Below are positions 8,097-15,955 of a stretch of 64,000 nucleotides of DNA, piece after piece. A program made the position numbers and the translations under genes. Position 1 is the first letter of the stretch. Each line of letters opens with the position of its first letter. Below the pieces are notes generated by a model. It was not told the origin of the DNA, did no database searches, and saw only the letters and a list, made by a program, of their open reading frames with translations. The stretch covers positions 4,774,001-4,838,000 of the forward strand of contig OY969916.1 of the NCBI GenBank assembly GCA_963704535.1, written 5' to 3'. The stretch comes from G963704535 sp963704535 (GTDB lineage: Bacteria; Chloroflexota; Chloroflexia; Chloroflexales; Roseiflexaceae).

Positions 8097-9056
8097 CTAG
8101 ATGCCGACAATCTCATCCGCTCCTTCGGTCCGGTAGGCGTAGGCCATGCGCGGGGTATTGAACGCGAAGCCGACGCGGCCGCGGTTGTCGAGCAGGATGC
8201 AGCCACCTAACCCGCCGACGCGCCGGGCCAGGATGGCGATCGCCTCGCGCGCGGCGTCCATGGGTTCGCGGTCGCCGGAGAGTAGATCGGTGGCGGTTTT
8301 GGCCAGGAGCACCTTGATGATCGACTCGCCCCAGCCGGTTGAGGAACAAGCGCCGGTCTGGTCGTCGGCATACAGCCCGCAGCCGATCAGGGGCGAGTCG
8401 CCCACGCGGCCAGGGAGCTTATTGGCGGTACCGCCGGTCGATGTACCGGCGGCAAGATGGCCATGCCGATCAACCGCGACCGCGCCGACGGTGTCGTTGG
8501 GATTGGTGAGCAGATCGGCGGTCGAGCCTGGGGCAGCGGACAGCGCATCGACCGGCCCCACAGTGCCGGCACCAAAAGCATCCTGCGTGCGAATGTTCGC
8601 CTGCTGGAGCAGATTGGCCCAGCGCTCACGCTCGCGCTCGACGACGAGCCCGACCGGATCGCACAGCGGCACGCCGGAAGCTTCGGCGAAACGCTCGGCC
8701 CCCTGGCCAACCAGCAGGATGACGTGGCTCTCCAGAACACGCCGCGCCAGCGTAATCGGATTGCGAACGCGCTGAACGGCGGCGATGCCACCGGAGCGCA
8801 GCGTCGCGCCGTCCATAATCGCGGCGTCCAGCTCCACGACCCCATCAAGATTCAGCACCGAGCCAATGCCGGCGTCGAAGGTCGGGTCGTCTTCGAGCAC
8901 GCGCACCGCTGCCTCGACCGCATCGAGCGCCGAGCCGCCCTGGACCAGCATCTGCCACCCGACGTCAAGTGCGCGGCGGCAGCCATGCTTGTGCGCCTCA
9001 AATTCGTCGTCGGGGATCGCCCACGCCCCGCCATGAACCATGAGTGAGAGTGGCAT
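8097..9056 (-). CDS. Isoaspartyl peptidase / L-asparaginase (N-terminal nucleophile hydrolase)
   Basis: 319 residues, typical of plant-type asparaginases. N-terminus MVHGGAWA, the GIGSVLNLDG segment and the autocleavage site NDTVGAVAVD, whose Thr becomes the N-terminal nucleophile after self-cleavage into alpha and beta chains, are visible. STGGTANKLPGRVGDSP follows as expected for the substrate pocket. It would hydrolyse isoaspartyl dipeptides and asparagine in the cytoplasm. GAGGT precedes ATG 9056. The upstream 235 bp are full of short repeats and hold no gene. Confidence 0.93.
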   Translation of the reverse strand: MPLSLMVHGGAWAIPDDEFEAHKHGCRRALDVGWQMLVQGGSALDAVEAAVRVLEDDPTFDAGIGSVLNLDGVVELDAAIMDGATLRSGGIAAVQRVRNPITLARRVLESHVILLVGQGAERFAEASGVPLCDPVGLVVERERERWANLLQQANIRTQDAFGAGTVGPVDALSAAPGSTADLLTNPNDTVGAVAVDRHGHLAAGTSTGGTANKLPGRVGDSPLIGCGLYADDQTGACSSTGWGESIIKVLLAKTATDLLSGDREPMDAAREAIAILARRVGGLGGCILLDNRGRVGFAFNTPRMAYAYRTEGADEIVGI

Positions 9057-9071
9057 ACAGACCTCGTGCTG

Positions 9072-9158
9072 CTGTCCATTGTCCGTCGTCAGTTGTCCGT
9101 TGTTGGTGGAATATGAAACGTGATGCGTGAAACGTGATGCGTGACCACCGACCACCCC
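9072..9158. repeat. Heptamer repeat cluster (GTTGTCC and GAAACGT types)
   Basis: Runs of TTGTCCG/TCAGTTG-type heptamers are followed by tandem GTGAAACGTGATGC units and CCACCGA units. The same heptamers appear inside mutS2 and the second valS gene. Confidence 0.7.
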
Positions 9159-9201
9159 TTCGACTTCGCTCAGGACAGGCGACCGCTGACCATCGATGGG
9201 C

Positions 9202-9285
9202 TGACAAGATGACAAGATGACAAGATCATATTAGCGACCACCGATTCCATCCTTCATCCTCCATCGTCCATCCTCCATCTTCAGT
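9202..9285. repeat. Octamer (GACAAGAT) and heptamer (CATCCTY) tandem repeats
   Basis: Three tandem GACAAGAT units at 9202-9227 are followed at about 9246-9285 by five degenerate CATCCTC-type heptamers. Noncoding; between the phosphatidyltransferase and asparaginase genes. Confidence 0.65.
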
Positions 9286-9292
9286 TCCTTGG

Positions 9293-9856
9293 TCAAGTGA
9301 CCGTTCGCATGATCTTGTGCAAGAACTGCCGGCCGTAGATGAACATGGAGGCGAGAAACGGCACCATCGCGACGTACAGCGCTGGGCGACCACTCCGCTC
9401 GCCATCGGCCGTGTAGAGTAGCATCGCGGCGGTGAGCGCGACCGTAGTGACCTTGCCGGTCGGATGGGCCACCGTGATCTCGGCTCGGCGCCGGTAGACC
9501 AGCATGCCCCCAAGGATAATCGCAAGATCGCGCGTGAGCAGCAGAGCGGTGGCCCACCAGGGGAAGCCGCGAGTGCGCGACAGCGTCAGCGCCGTCAGAT
9601 CGATCATCAGCTTGTCGGCGAGCGGATCGAGGACTTTGCCCAGCGGCGACACCTCGTGGCGCATCCGCGCGACGGGGCCATCGAGCACATCGGTGATCAT
9701 AGCAACGCCGAAGATGCCGAGCGCGCGCCACTGACTGCCCGGCTGGTGCATATAACGAAGGGCCGCCGGCAGCATGAGCAGGCGCGCGAGCGTCAGTAGG
9801 TTGGCGGGGTAGATAAACTCACGGGGATGAAAGGCGTGACGAAACTTTGCTGACAC
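9293..9856 (-). CDS. CDP-alcohol phosphatidyltransferase (PgsA-like)
   Basis: 187 residues with several membrane segments. The family motif is complete: DG-PV-AR at DVLDGPVARMR, then G and two Asp eight residues further in SPLGKVLDPLADK. These residues bind the metal and the CDP group. The likely reaction joins CDP-diacylglycerol to glycerol phosphate or a similar alcohol in membrane lipid synthesis; the acceptor cannot be read. The start is taken as GTG 9856 with AAGGGCAGG upstream. It lies downstream of two DUF4013-type genes on the same strand. Confidence 0.88.
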   Translation of the reverse strand: MSAKFRHAFHPREFIYPANLLTLARLLMLPAALRYMHQPGSQWRALGIFGVAMITDVLDGPVARMRHEVSPLGKVLDPLADKLMIDLTALTLSRTRGFPWWATALLLTRDLAIILGGMLVYRRRAEITVAHPTGKVTTVALTAAMLLYTADGERSGRPALYVAMVPFLASMFIYGRQFLHKIMRTVT

Positions 9857-9924
9857 CTTCCAAGCCTGCCCTTCTTCGCATCAGACTTCCATGCGTTGCG
9901 CGCACAACGCACCTATGAAATGCG

Positions 9925-9970
9925 GGTGGGGTTATTCTTGAGGGGCGACCCCCTCAAACTCCCCCTTTTC
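9925..9970. repeat. Family A core hairpin
   Basis: TTCTTGAGGGGCGACCCCCTCAAACTCCC-type core, just after the stop of the DUF4013-like gene on the minus strand; it may act as a 3' end structure. Confidence 0.65.
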
Positions 9971-9973
9971 ACT

Positions 9974-10699
9974 TTAGTACGACGAGGGCGGCCCATAGGT
10001 GGGCGGTGGGCCGTAGCCCGGCGGTTGCTGCACGGCACCAACGAGCCCTTGCCCCACGATCGTCTGACCGAGTGCGTGCCCCAGGATGCAATACGAGATG
10101 AAGGCAGTAAACAACACCCCGATGCCGCACGCAATGATACCGAGCGAGGCGACGAAGCCGGCAAGAATCTGGACCAGCAGCAGCATCAGCCAGGCGCCAG
10201 GGCTTCTACGCACTGAGGCCAGCACTTCGCTAAACTTCAGTGCTTCGCTCAGGCTATTGGTGGCCGCATAGCGGGCCATCGCGGCATACGAGACGACCAG
10301 CGTCCCCAGCGCCAGAATAAACATGAGTGGAATAAAGCACAGGCTGATCACGCCACCGATACCGGCGGCGGCTTCGGCACTATCGCTGTCGGCTCCGCTG
10401 GAGCCGATCAGCAGAAAGACCACACAGTAGAACACGCCGAAGAGTAGAATGAGGGGAATGGAGTAGACCAGGTTGATCACAAACACGTACAGACCGCGCA
10501 TCAGGTGCTCGCCGAACTCACTCCACTCCGGCAGCGGGCGGGGATTGCCCTGAGCGACATTCTGGGCAACCTTGATCAGATAGCCATACACGATGATCTG
10601 ACCAATCACTGGAATCAGAAAGACCAGGCCGCCGATTAGCACCTTGGAAACCCACCCCTCGTCCTCGAACACAAAGCTGAACGTCTTGCCGATGTCCAT
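9974..10699 (-). CDS. DUF4013-type membrane protein
   Basis: 241 residues with about five to six membrane segments and a short C-terminal tail rich in Pro, Gly and Tyr (PPGYGPPPTYGPP). The N-terminus DIGKTFSFVFEDEGWVSKV and the following loop resemble the DUF4013 family of poorly characterised bacterial and archaeal membrane proteins. ATG 10699 is chosen over the upstream ATG because AAAGGAAC precedes it. It is paired with a similar gene upstream (10804-11544), suggesting duplication. The function is unknown. Confidence 0.75.
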   Translation of the reverse strand: MDIGKTFSFVFEDEGWVSKVLIGGLVFLIPVIGQIIVYGYLIKVAQNVAQGNPRPLPEWSEFGEHLMRGLYVFVINLVYSIPLILLFGVFYCVVFLLIGSSGADSDSAEAAAGIGGVISLCFIPLMFILALGTLVVSYAAMARYAATNSLSEALKFSEVLASVRRSPGAWLMLLLVQILAGFVASLGIIACGIGVLFTAFISYCILGHALGQTIVGQGLVGAVQQPPGYGPPPTYGPPSSY

Positions 10700-10803
10700 A
10701 GGAGCTGTTCCTTTCTCCATTGCAGGGCACGCGTGAGCCGTGATGAGAATGCACCGCAGCTACCGCCGCTCCACCACCACCCAAGAGCAGGGCTGCATCG
10801 TGC

Positions 10804-11544
10804 TCAAATATGCCCGCCACGCCGCCGCGCCCCAAACGCCTCCGCCCTACTATAGCCCACGCTTCGATCCGCCGCAGAGTAGAGCTGGACGGTGACGAGA
10901 TGGGCATACAGCAGCGCGCTCAATGCCAGCCACAGCAGCAGTAACGTGACCAACCAGGCGCCTGGAAATAGGCTCCCGGCCACAAGCCAACTAAGTATAC
11001 CAAACAGCACCGCCGGAAGGTAGACCGGCAGCGAGCGCAGGCGCGCCTGGGCATACACACCGCGCGCTCCCGGCCGCAGGGCTTCGCGTACTGGCCGCAT
11101 GCCCAGCGCTTCCTCGACCCCGCCCTTGTCGACAAAGATCAGACGGGCGATCGGCGCCGCACCAAGCGCGAACATGGTCAGTTCATACACCAGGAGCAGC
11201 CCACCAATCACCGGCGCGAGCCAACCCACCCGCCCATCGCCGGCCGTGGCGACTAGCGCCACCGCGGCGCAGAAGAAGAGTAAGCCGACTATAAAGGCCG
11301 GCAGCACAAAGAATACGAAATCAATCAACAGCGTTAGGAAGCCCAACACATAGCGGGTAGACCACCCACGCCAGGGCGGCAGTGGGGACGGGAAGCCCTT
11401 GCGGGTATTGTCGAAGCTCTCCATGACCAAACCGGCGGCCCATGGGTAGCCGATAATGGTCATCATCAGCGCGCCGCCGATCAAGATCTTGCCCCACCAC
11501 AGGCGATCTTTATGGAGAGTAGTGAGCGCGGTGCGTAGGTCCAT
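10804..11544 (-). CDS. DUF4013-like membrane protein (paralogue of next gene)
   Basis: 246 residues with about six hydrophobic segments. The N-terminal DLRTALTTLHKDRLWWGKILIGGALMM and the order of helices parallel the downstream gene at 9974-10699, though sequence identity is low. The C-terminal end is basic (ARRRGGH). ATG 11544 is taken as start; ATG 11565 is possible, but neither has a strong ribosome-binding site. No function is assigned. Confidence 0.65.
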   Translation of the reverse strand: MDLRTALTTLHKDRLWWGKILIGGALMMTIIGYPWAAGLVMESFDNTRKGFPSPLPPWRGWSTRYVLGFLTLLIDFVFFVLPAFIVGLLFFCAAVALVATAGDGRVGWLAPVIGGLLLVYELTMFALGAAPIARLIFVDKGGVEEALGMRPVREALRPGARGVYAQARLRSLPVYLPAVLFGILSWLVAGSLFPGAWLVTLLLLWLALSALLYAHLVTVQLYSAADRSVGYSRAEAFGARRRGGHI

Positions 11545-11592
11545 ATTTGTTGGCCTGCCGTCCATTATCTATATCTTAGTATATTCCCAGTG

Positions 11593-11818
11593 ATGCGGCT
11601 CTGCTTTACAATGTGGGTGAGAGAAGACTGAGGGGGCTGCCCCCTCAAACCCCCTTTTTCCCGGAGGTGTTGCAGCTCTGCTTTACAATGTGGGTGAGAG
11701 AAGACTGAGGGGACTGCCCCTCAAACCCCCTTTTTCCCGGAGGTGATGCGGCTCTGCTTTACAATGTGGGTGAGAGAAGACTGAGGGGACTGCCCCCTCA
11801 AACCCCCTTTTTCCCAGA
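11593..11818. repeat. Three tandem family A copies (76-77 bp period)
   Basis: CTCTGCTTTACAATGTGGG begins units at about 11599, 11676 and 11752, each continuing into GACTGAGGGG...CCCCTCAAACCCCC. The last copy overlaps the 3' end of cinA and supplies its final codons and stop. Confidence 0.9.
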
Positions 11819-13000
11819 GCTGGAATCAAGCAGATAGCGGCGCAGCACATCCAGCGCCAAGGTGCCGATAAACTCCCACTCTTCGTCAAGCGTGAGGGCG
11901 TGGCGCCGGCTCCACTCCTGAAGGCCACCGGGGCCGGCCAGCGCAACGCAGATCGTCGTAAAACCATCCGCATCGGGGGCGCTGGCGGGCTGCACGCCCA
12001 GCGCCAGTTCGGCGCGCCAGCGGTCGCGGGCGGTCAGGGCGCCGGTGCGGGCAAGGATCTGGGCTGCCGCCTCATCGGCCGGGCGATCGAGCGGATGGAT
12101 GAGCACGCCGCGCAGCACCTCCAGCCCGCCGGCAGCCGCCGCAAGCGCACGGTAGACGGCGGCGCGGGCATTGCCCTCGTAGAGCGCGAGCGACAAGCCG
12201 CGCTCGCGGAGCAGCCGCACGACGATCTGCTCCAGCTTCTCATCGCCGATCAGGTGTTCGCCGAGGCGCGCACGGATCTGGGCCTCAACCTCCCCGATCA
12301 GTACTTCGGCCTCGGCGCGGCTGGCCGACTTGGCGCCGATACGCAGCTCGTACTGAGCACGCTTGGCCGAGATCCCGACGGTCGGGTTGGACAGTGTCAT
12401 CAAGTCGGCGATCATCTCGCCGATCACGCTCTCGCCAAGCCCGGTCGCGTGCAGGGTGCGGATCAGGATCACGCCGGTCTGGCCGCGCTCGTCGCGCAGG
12501 TAGGGCAGCAGCGCGTGCTCGGTCAGGTAGCGCATCTCGTGGGGCACGCCAGGCAGCACGGCCACAGTGCCGCGAGTGTCCTCGACAATGAATGAGGGGG
12601 CCGTACCGCGCGGATTTTCGACGATCCGCGCGCCTTGCGGCACATACGCCTGGCGACGATTGCTCTCGCTCATGGTTCGACCGAAGGAGTGGAAGCGCGC
12701 CTCGATCTGGTCGAGCAGGTGCTGATGAAAGACCAGCGGGCGGCCAAGCGCTTGGGCGACCGCCTCGCGGGTCATGTCGTCGATCGTGGGGCCGAGGCCG
12801 CCAGTGCAGACGACCAGTTCGGCCCGACCGAGCGCCTCGACGATCGCGGCGGCGATGCGCTCCTCATTGTCGCCGACGACCGACTTGCGGAACAGATTGA
12901 CGCCGATCCCGGCGAGCTGGCGCGCTAGGTAGGCGCTGTTGGTGTCGACTGTCTCGCCCAGGAGCAGTTCGGAGCCAATGGCGACGATCTCAGCGTTCAT
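11798..13000 (-). CDS. cinA: CinA-family protein with degenerate amidase domain
   Basis: 400 residues. Residues 1-250 are a good molybdopterin-binding-like CinA domain: EIVAIGSELLLGETVDTNSA, GGLGPTIDDMTRE, PGVPHEM and GESVIGEMI are present. The C-terminal nicotinamide-nucleotide amidase domain is poor; the usual ESCTGG catalytic serine segment is replaced by ALYEGNARAAVYRAL, so deamidation of NMN is doubtful. The last residues GKKGV and the stop are encoded by a family A repeat. The start overlaps the YtxH-like gene by ATGA, indicating translational coupling. Confidence 0.87.
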   Translation of the reverse strand: MNAEIVAIGSELLLGETVDTNSAYLARQLAGIGVNLFRKSVVGDNEERIAAAIVEALGRAELVVCTGGLGPTIDDMTREAVAQALGRPLVFHQHLLDQIEARFHSFGRTMSESNRRQAYVPQGARIVENPRGTAPSFIVEDTRGTVAVLPGVPHEMRYLTEHALLPYLRDERGQTGVILIRTLHATGLGESVIGEMIADLMTLSNPTVGISAKRAQYELRIGAKSASRAEAEVLIGEVEAQIRARLGEHLIGDEKLEQIVVRLLRERGLSLALYEGNARAAVYRALAAAAGGLEVLRGVLIHPLDRPADEAAAQILARTGALTARDRWRAELALGVQPASAPDADGFTTICVALAGPGGLQEWSRRHALTLDEEWEFIGTLALDVLRRYLLDSSSGKKGV

Positions 13001-13227
13001 GAGTCGTCCGTTGCAGTGGATTCGCCCTTCTGCTCCAGGCGTGCGCGAAACTCGGCCCACAGCTCCTGCTCACGGCCGGTGGCGGCCTGGCGCGCGGCTT
13101 CCAGCGCGCCCCTGATCAGATCGCCGATACCATGGCGGGTCTCAACGCCGGAGCGGGGCGCCGAGATAATAACCGTCGCCGCGCCGATCACGGCGCCGAT
13201 CACGAAGCCGAGGAGAAAACGACCCAT
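12997..13227 (-). CDS. YtxH-like small membrane protein
   Basis: 76 residues: MGRFLLGFVIGAVIGAATVI is a glycine-zipper-like membrane segment, followed by a basic SAPRSG and an amphipathic helix. This is the layout of YtxH/gas-vesicle-like small proteins whose function is unknown. It is the first gene of a two-gene unit with cinA, with a 4-nt overlap. Confidence 0.7.
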   Translation of the reverse strand: MGRFLLGFVIGAVIGAATVIISAPRSGVETRHGIGDLIRGALEAARQAATGREQELWAEFRARLEQKGESTATDDS

Positions 13228-13309
13228 GCCACACCTCGTCACAGACACACTTGCCGGCTCGACCAAAAGACTGGTAATGGCGGCCCCAGCCGCTTTACTC
13301 TTGGACTAA

Positions 13310-13381
13310 GAGCCTATCCGAATAACCACCCTTCGATACGGCTACGCCTACTCAGGAAGCGGTTATTCGGATAGGCTCTAA
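13310..13381. repeat. TIR element with 19-bp inverted ends
   Basis: AGAGCCTATCCGAATAACC and GGTTATTCGGATAGGCTCT are exact reverse complements around a 33-nt interior containing CTACTCAGGAAG. Related ends recur at 59975 (AAGCCTATCCGAA). It resembles family A in having inverted ends but has a different interior. Confidence 0.85.
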
Positions 13382-13405
13382 AGTCGCCACTACAAACACG
13401 ATGTA

Positions 13406-13639
13406 TTATACACGAGCGGCGACATCCGCCTGGGCCTGCGCGGTAAACGCGTCGAGGGGCATCGCCCCCAGATCCTCACCGCTGTGCAGCCGCACCGCAA
13501 CCACGCCTGCGGCCTGCTCTTTGTCCCCGATTATAAGCATATAGGTGACTTTCTGCAACTGAGTGCGACGTATCTTGCCTTGCTGGTGAAGATACTGGTC
13601 CAGCTCCTCCTTGCTATTCCAGGCCGTGCCGTAGATGTG
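13406..13639 (-). pseudogene. thrS: Internally deleted threonyl-tRNA synthetase remnant
   Basis: A 77-codon open stretch joins two distant ThrRS segments. HIYGTAWNSKEELDQYL matches the IYGTAF-KEEL linker before the catalytic core. It is followed directly by TQLQKVTYMLIIGDKE and VAVRLHSGEDLGAMPLD, which match the C-terminal anticodon-binding domain. The whole catalytic core (more than 300 residues) is missing and no plausible start is present. With the threonine T-box at 14671-15008 on the same strand, it marks the former place of thrS. Confidence 0.85.
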
Positions 13640-13675
13640 GTGAGACAGACATGATAATCTCCTCGGCGAGGTCGG

Positions 13676-14272
13676 TCAGCCTTCGATGACGACGACCACT
13701 TGGCCCTGCTCGATCCGCACGTCGGTGACGCGCCGGCCCTGGACGGCGAGCTGGTCGTTTATTTGCTGCTCCAGCGAGCGGGTCAGCTCGTCGGCCGAAA
13801 TAAGTTGGCCCAGCAGCCCCTCGATGCGCGGCTCCACGGCGATGATGCGACCATCGCGCACGGCCAGGCCGGTGCGGATGGTGCTGGTCGTGCTCATCGC
13901 GCGCACATCGGCCTGCACCTCGCCGGGGACGAAGCGCACCGTGGCCGATTGGATCGGCCTGAGCAACTCGGCATTGGCGGCCAGGTACTCGTTGGCCTCC
14001 GCCTCGGTTAGACGCAGCTCGCCGGACGGCAGGCCAGCGAGCGCCGTGGGCAGCCCGGCTTGGACACCCTGCTCGATCTGCTCGCCGATCGGCCCAGATT
14101 GGGCCTCGCCGCCACGGAGCTGCTCGCCGATGCGCTGGCCAATGTACTGGCTGACCTGCTGCTGAAACAGGAAGCGGTAGGCCAGCACCACCAGCAGTAG
14201 AATCCAGACCAGGGCGACCAGCCAGGCCAGACAGCCGCCCCGACCGCGCTTTCGTTCGTATCGATAGCTCAT
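13676..14272 (-). CDS. Membrane-anchored protein of unknown function
   Basis: 198 residues. A basic start (YRYERKRGRGG) precedes one membrane segment (about 14-36), so the rest is probably outside the cell. The extracellular part has a helical region and a beta-rich end: ATVRFVPGEVQADVRA, IIAVEPRIEGLLG and TDVRIEQGQVVVVIEG, a pattern seen in DUF2993/LmeA-like lipid-binding proteins, though I cannot assign it firmly. AAAGGAATC precedes the ATG. It now sits between the threonine T-box and the thrS remnant. Confidence 0.7.
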   Translation of the reverse strand: MSYRYERKRGRGGCLAWLVALVWILLLVVLAYRFLFQQQVSQYIGQRIGEQLRGGEAQSGPIGEQIEQGVQAGLPTALAGLPSGELRLTEAEANEYLAANAELLRPIQSATVRFVPGEVQADVRAMSTTSTIRTGLAVRDGRIIAVEPRIEGLLGQLISADELTRSLEQQINDQLAVQGRRVTDVRIEQGQVVVVIEG

Positions 14273-14287
14273 AGGATTCCTTTCTGT

Positions 14288-14648
14288 GCAAGGTTTCAGA
14301 CAGCGCCAGGCTACTTTAACAAAGTGGGTGGGGGAAGACTGAGGGGGCTACCCCCTCAAACCCCTTTTTCAGATTAAGGCAAGGTTTCAGACAGCGCCAT
14401 GCTACTTTAACAATGTGGGTGGGGGAAGACTGAGGGGGCTGCCCCCTCAAACCCCTTTTCGGATTAAGGCAAGGTTTCAGACAGCGCCATGCTACTTTAA
14501 CAATGTGGGTGGGGGAAGACTGAGGGGGCTGCCCCCTCAAACCCCTTTTTCAGATTAAGGCAAGGTTTCGGATAGCGCCATGCTACGTTACAAAGTGGGT
14601 GGGGAAGATTGAGGGGGCTGCCCCCTCAAACCCCTTTTTCGGATTGTA
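14288..14648. repeat. Four tandem family A copies (90-91 bp period)
   Basis: Units begin CAAGGTTTCAGACAGCGCC at about 14288, 14379, 14469 and 14560 and contain GTGGGTGGGG, GACTGAGGGGGC and CCCCCTCAAACCCC. Each can form a hairpin. The array lies directly downstream of the threonine T-box terminator on the minus strand. Confidence 0.92.
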
Positions 14649-14670
14649 AAGCGCCAAAGAAGCGTAGCCA

Positions 14671-15008
14671 ACTAAAAAACCCCTCATCCCAATCTAGGGG
14701 ACAAAGGGCCGCTTCGTGGTTCCACCCACTTTCAGAATTGAGAATGAAGAATTGAGGCGGCCAGCGACCTTTTCTCAATTTTCAATTTCCCCGTTCTCTC
14801 GTGTGACTGGTATTGGGGGCCATCCGCGCTCCCATACTGACCGTGGCACGAAAGATACAACACGGGCGTTGGGGGAGCGGCTCGGAGGTGGTTTTCGCCG
14901 GGCTCATGGCCAGGTGCGCTCGCAGTCGGTGGCGCGCCCTCCCTGAAGGCTGTAGCCGGGCTACTCGTCCTCGTCATCGCATCGCGATATGCGGTTGTCA
15001 AATTGCTG
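14671..15008 (-). promoter_or_regulatory. Threonine T-box riboswitch without an intact synthetase gene
   Basis: On the minus strand: GACGAGTA (around 14962-14970) begins the specifier loop, CAGGGAGGGCGCGCC resembles the distal stem I motif, and the opposite strand reads GAAA-ACC-A at 14889-14896. The specifier ACC (14890-14892) is a threonine codon and is closed by GAGG/CCTC pairing. The T-box GGGTGGAACCACG lies at 14715-14727, followed by a terminator (14675-14700, CCCCTA...GAGGGG plus six T). The next gene on this strand is a membrane protein, then a thrS remnant. A GAATTGA heptamer segment sits between stem I and the T-box. Confidence 0.87.
14736..14790. repeat. GAATTGA heptamer hairpin inside threonine T-box
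   Basis: GAATTGAGAATGAAGAATTG and CTCAATTTTCAATTTCC face each other as an imperfect inverted repeat. It lies between stem I and the antiterminator of the T-box, as does the related hairpin in the valine T-box. Confidence 0.75.
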
Positions 15009-15013
15009 GGGCG

Positions 15014-15043
15014 ATCATAGCACGTTGTAACGCGGCATGTCAA
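15014..15043 (-). promoter_or_regulatory. Sigma70 promoter of the threonine T-box transcript
   Basis: Minus-strand TTGACA (15038-15043) and TATGAT (15014-15019) are spaced by 18 nt, near consensus, placing the start of transcription at about 15007 just ahead of T-box stem I. Confidence 0.8.
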
Positions 15044-15190
15044 GTGCGGCGAAAGGCTGAATCATGCGTGAGACAAGGTTTCAGAACTGGCAATCTTACT
15101 TTACAGTCCTGGCAAACAGTAATCTCGTCATAAGGCTTTGTGAAGCCTTCTTACGATTAGTGCAACTGTAAAGTACTTACGAACCTTGTC

Positions 15191-15298
15191 TGAAACGTGA
15201 AACGTGTTGCGTGTTGCGTGTTGCGTCGTTCGGGCTGCCACGCAGACCGGGCGGCCACAGAGGGCCTGCCCTACAGGTTCTCAATTCTCAATTCCCTT
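15191..15298. repeat. Heptamer repeats GAAACGT, GTTGCGT and CAATTCT
   Basis: Tandem GAAACGT units pass into three GTTGCGT units (to about 15227); TCTCAATTCTCAATTCC lies at 15279-15298. All are 7-bp periods. Noncoding region upstream of cvpA. Confidence 0.7.
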
Positions 15299-15343
15299 TC
15301 ACCCCTTCACCTTGTCACCTTGTCACCGCTCTTGGCGCCGCTA

Positions 15344-15352
15344 TGCTATAAT
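15344..15352 (+). promoter_or_regulatory. Extended -10 promoter of cvpA-mutS2
   Basis: TGCTATAAT is a consensus extended -10 element (TATAAT 15347-15352). No clear -35 is seen at the usual distance. Confidence 0.6.
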
Positions 15353-15400
15353 GTCGCAGCGGCCACCATGAGCCGCCATCGTGTATGCGGAGGCGATGGC

Positions 15401-15955
15401 ATGAACGTAATGGATCTGATGTTTATTCTGCTCCTGCTGGCCGGGCTTGCGCTCGGATTCTTTCAGGGCACGATCAAATTGTTGATCGCGATCGTCGCGT
15501 TTTACGTCGGCATCGTCCTGTCAAGCCTGTATTTCCAGATCGTCGGCAGCTTCTTCCGCCGCAGGTTTGGCTCTTCCCAGGAGGTCGGCGAGATCACGGC
15601 GTTTGCGGTCATCCTGGTGTTTAGCTTCCTGTTGCTGACGATCGCCGGGCTCTACACCTTTCGCTACGCCAGAATGCCGGCGAGCCTGGACTTCATCGAC
15701 CGGATCATCGGCACGCTGCTGGGGCTGGTGATGGGCGCGCTGTTTATGGGAATGTTTGCGATTCTGCTGAAGGACCTGTTTGTCTTTCGAGAGCTTGGCG
15801 ACCTGCGGGGCCTCCCGGTGATGGCGGCGTTCCAGAGCAGCGTGCGCTCTTCATTTCTGGTCGAATTTTTTGCCGACAATATTCTGCCGTGGATCTACTC
15901 GTCCGTGCGACCGGTGCTGCCACGGGAGTCTGAGATTATCTTTAAAGTACGCTAG
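15401..15955 (+). CDS. CvpA-family membrane protein
   Basis: 184 residues with four hydrophobic segments in the N-terminal two thirds. The pattern NVMDLMFILLLLAGLALGFF, with FQGTIKLL, matches the start of CvpA (colicin V production) proteins. GGAGG lies 7 nt before ATG 15401. The stop codon directly abuts the mutS2 start, and cvpA-mutS2 pairing is common in other bacteria. The molecular role is not established; CvpA is linked to envelope and septum functions. Confidence 0.85.
   Translation: MNVMDLMFILLLLAGLALGFFQGTIKLLIAIVAFYVGIVLSSLYFQIVGSFFRRRFGSSQEVGEITAFAVILVFSFLLLTIAGLYTFRYARMPASLDFIDRIIGTLLGLVMGALFMGMFAILLKDLFVFRELGDLRGLPVMAAFQSSVRSSFLVEFFADNILPWIYSSVRPVLPRESEIIFKVR

Noticed and set aside
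9160..9182. Possible mobile element end CCTTCGACTTCGCTCAGGACA
   Set aside because: A short motif related to the family B interior; on its own it has no partner end or transposase.
13614..14291. 225-codon frame overlapping the membrane-anchored protein
   Set aside because: Arg/Ala/Gly-rich composition of an out-of-frame reading of high-GC DNA; the 198-residue frame on the same strand has a signal anchor and a ribosome-binding site.
14288..14648. CRISPR array
   Set aside because: Direct repeats of about 90 bp without spacers; the whole unit repeats, so it is a tandem repeat array.
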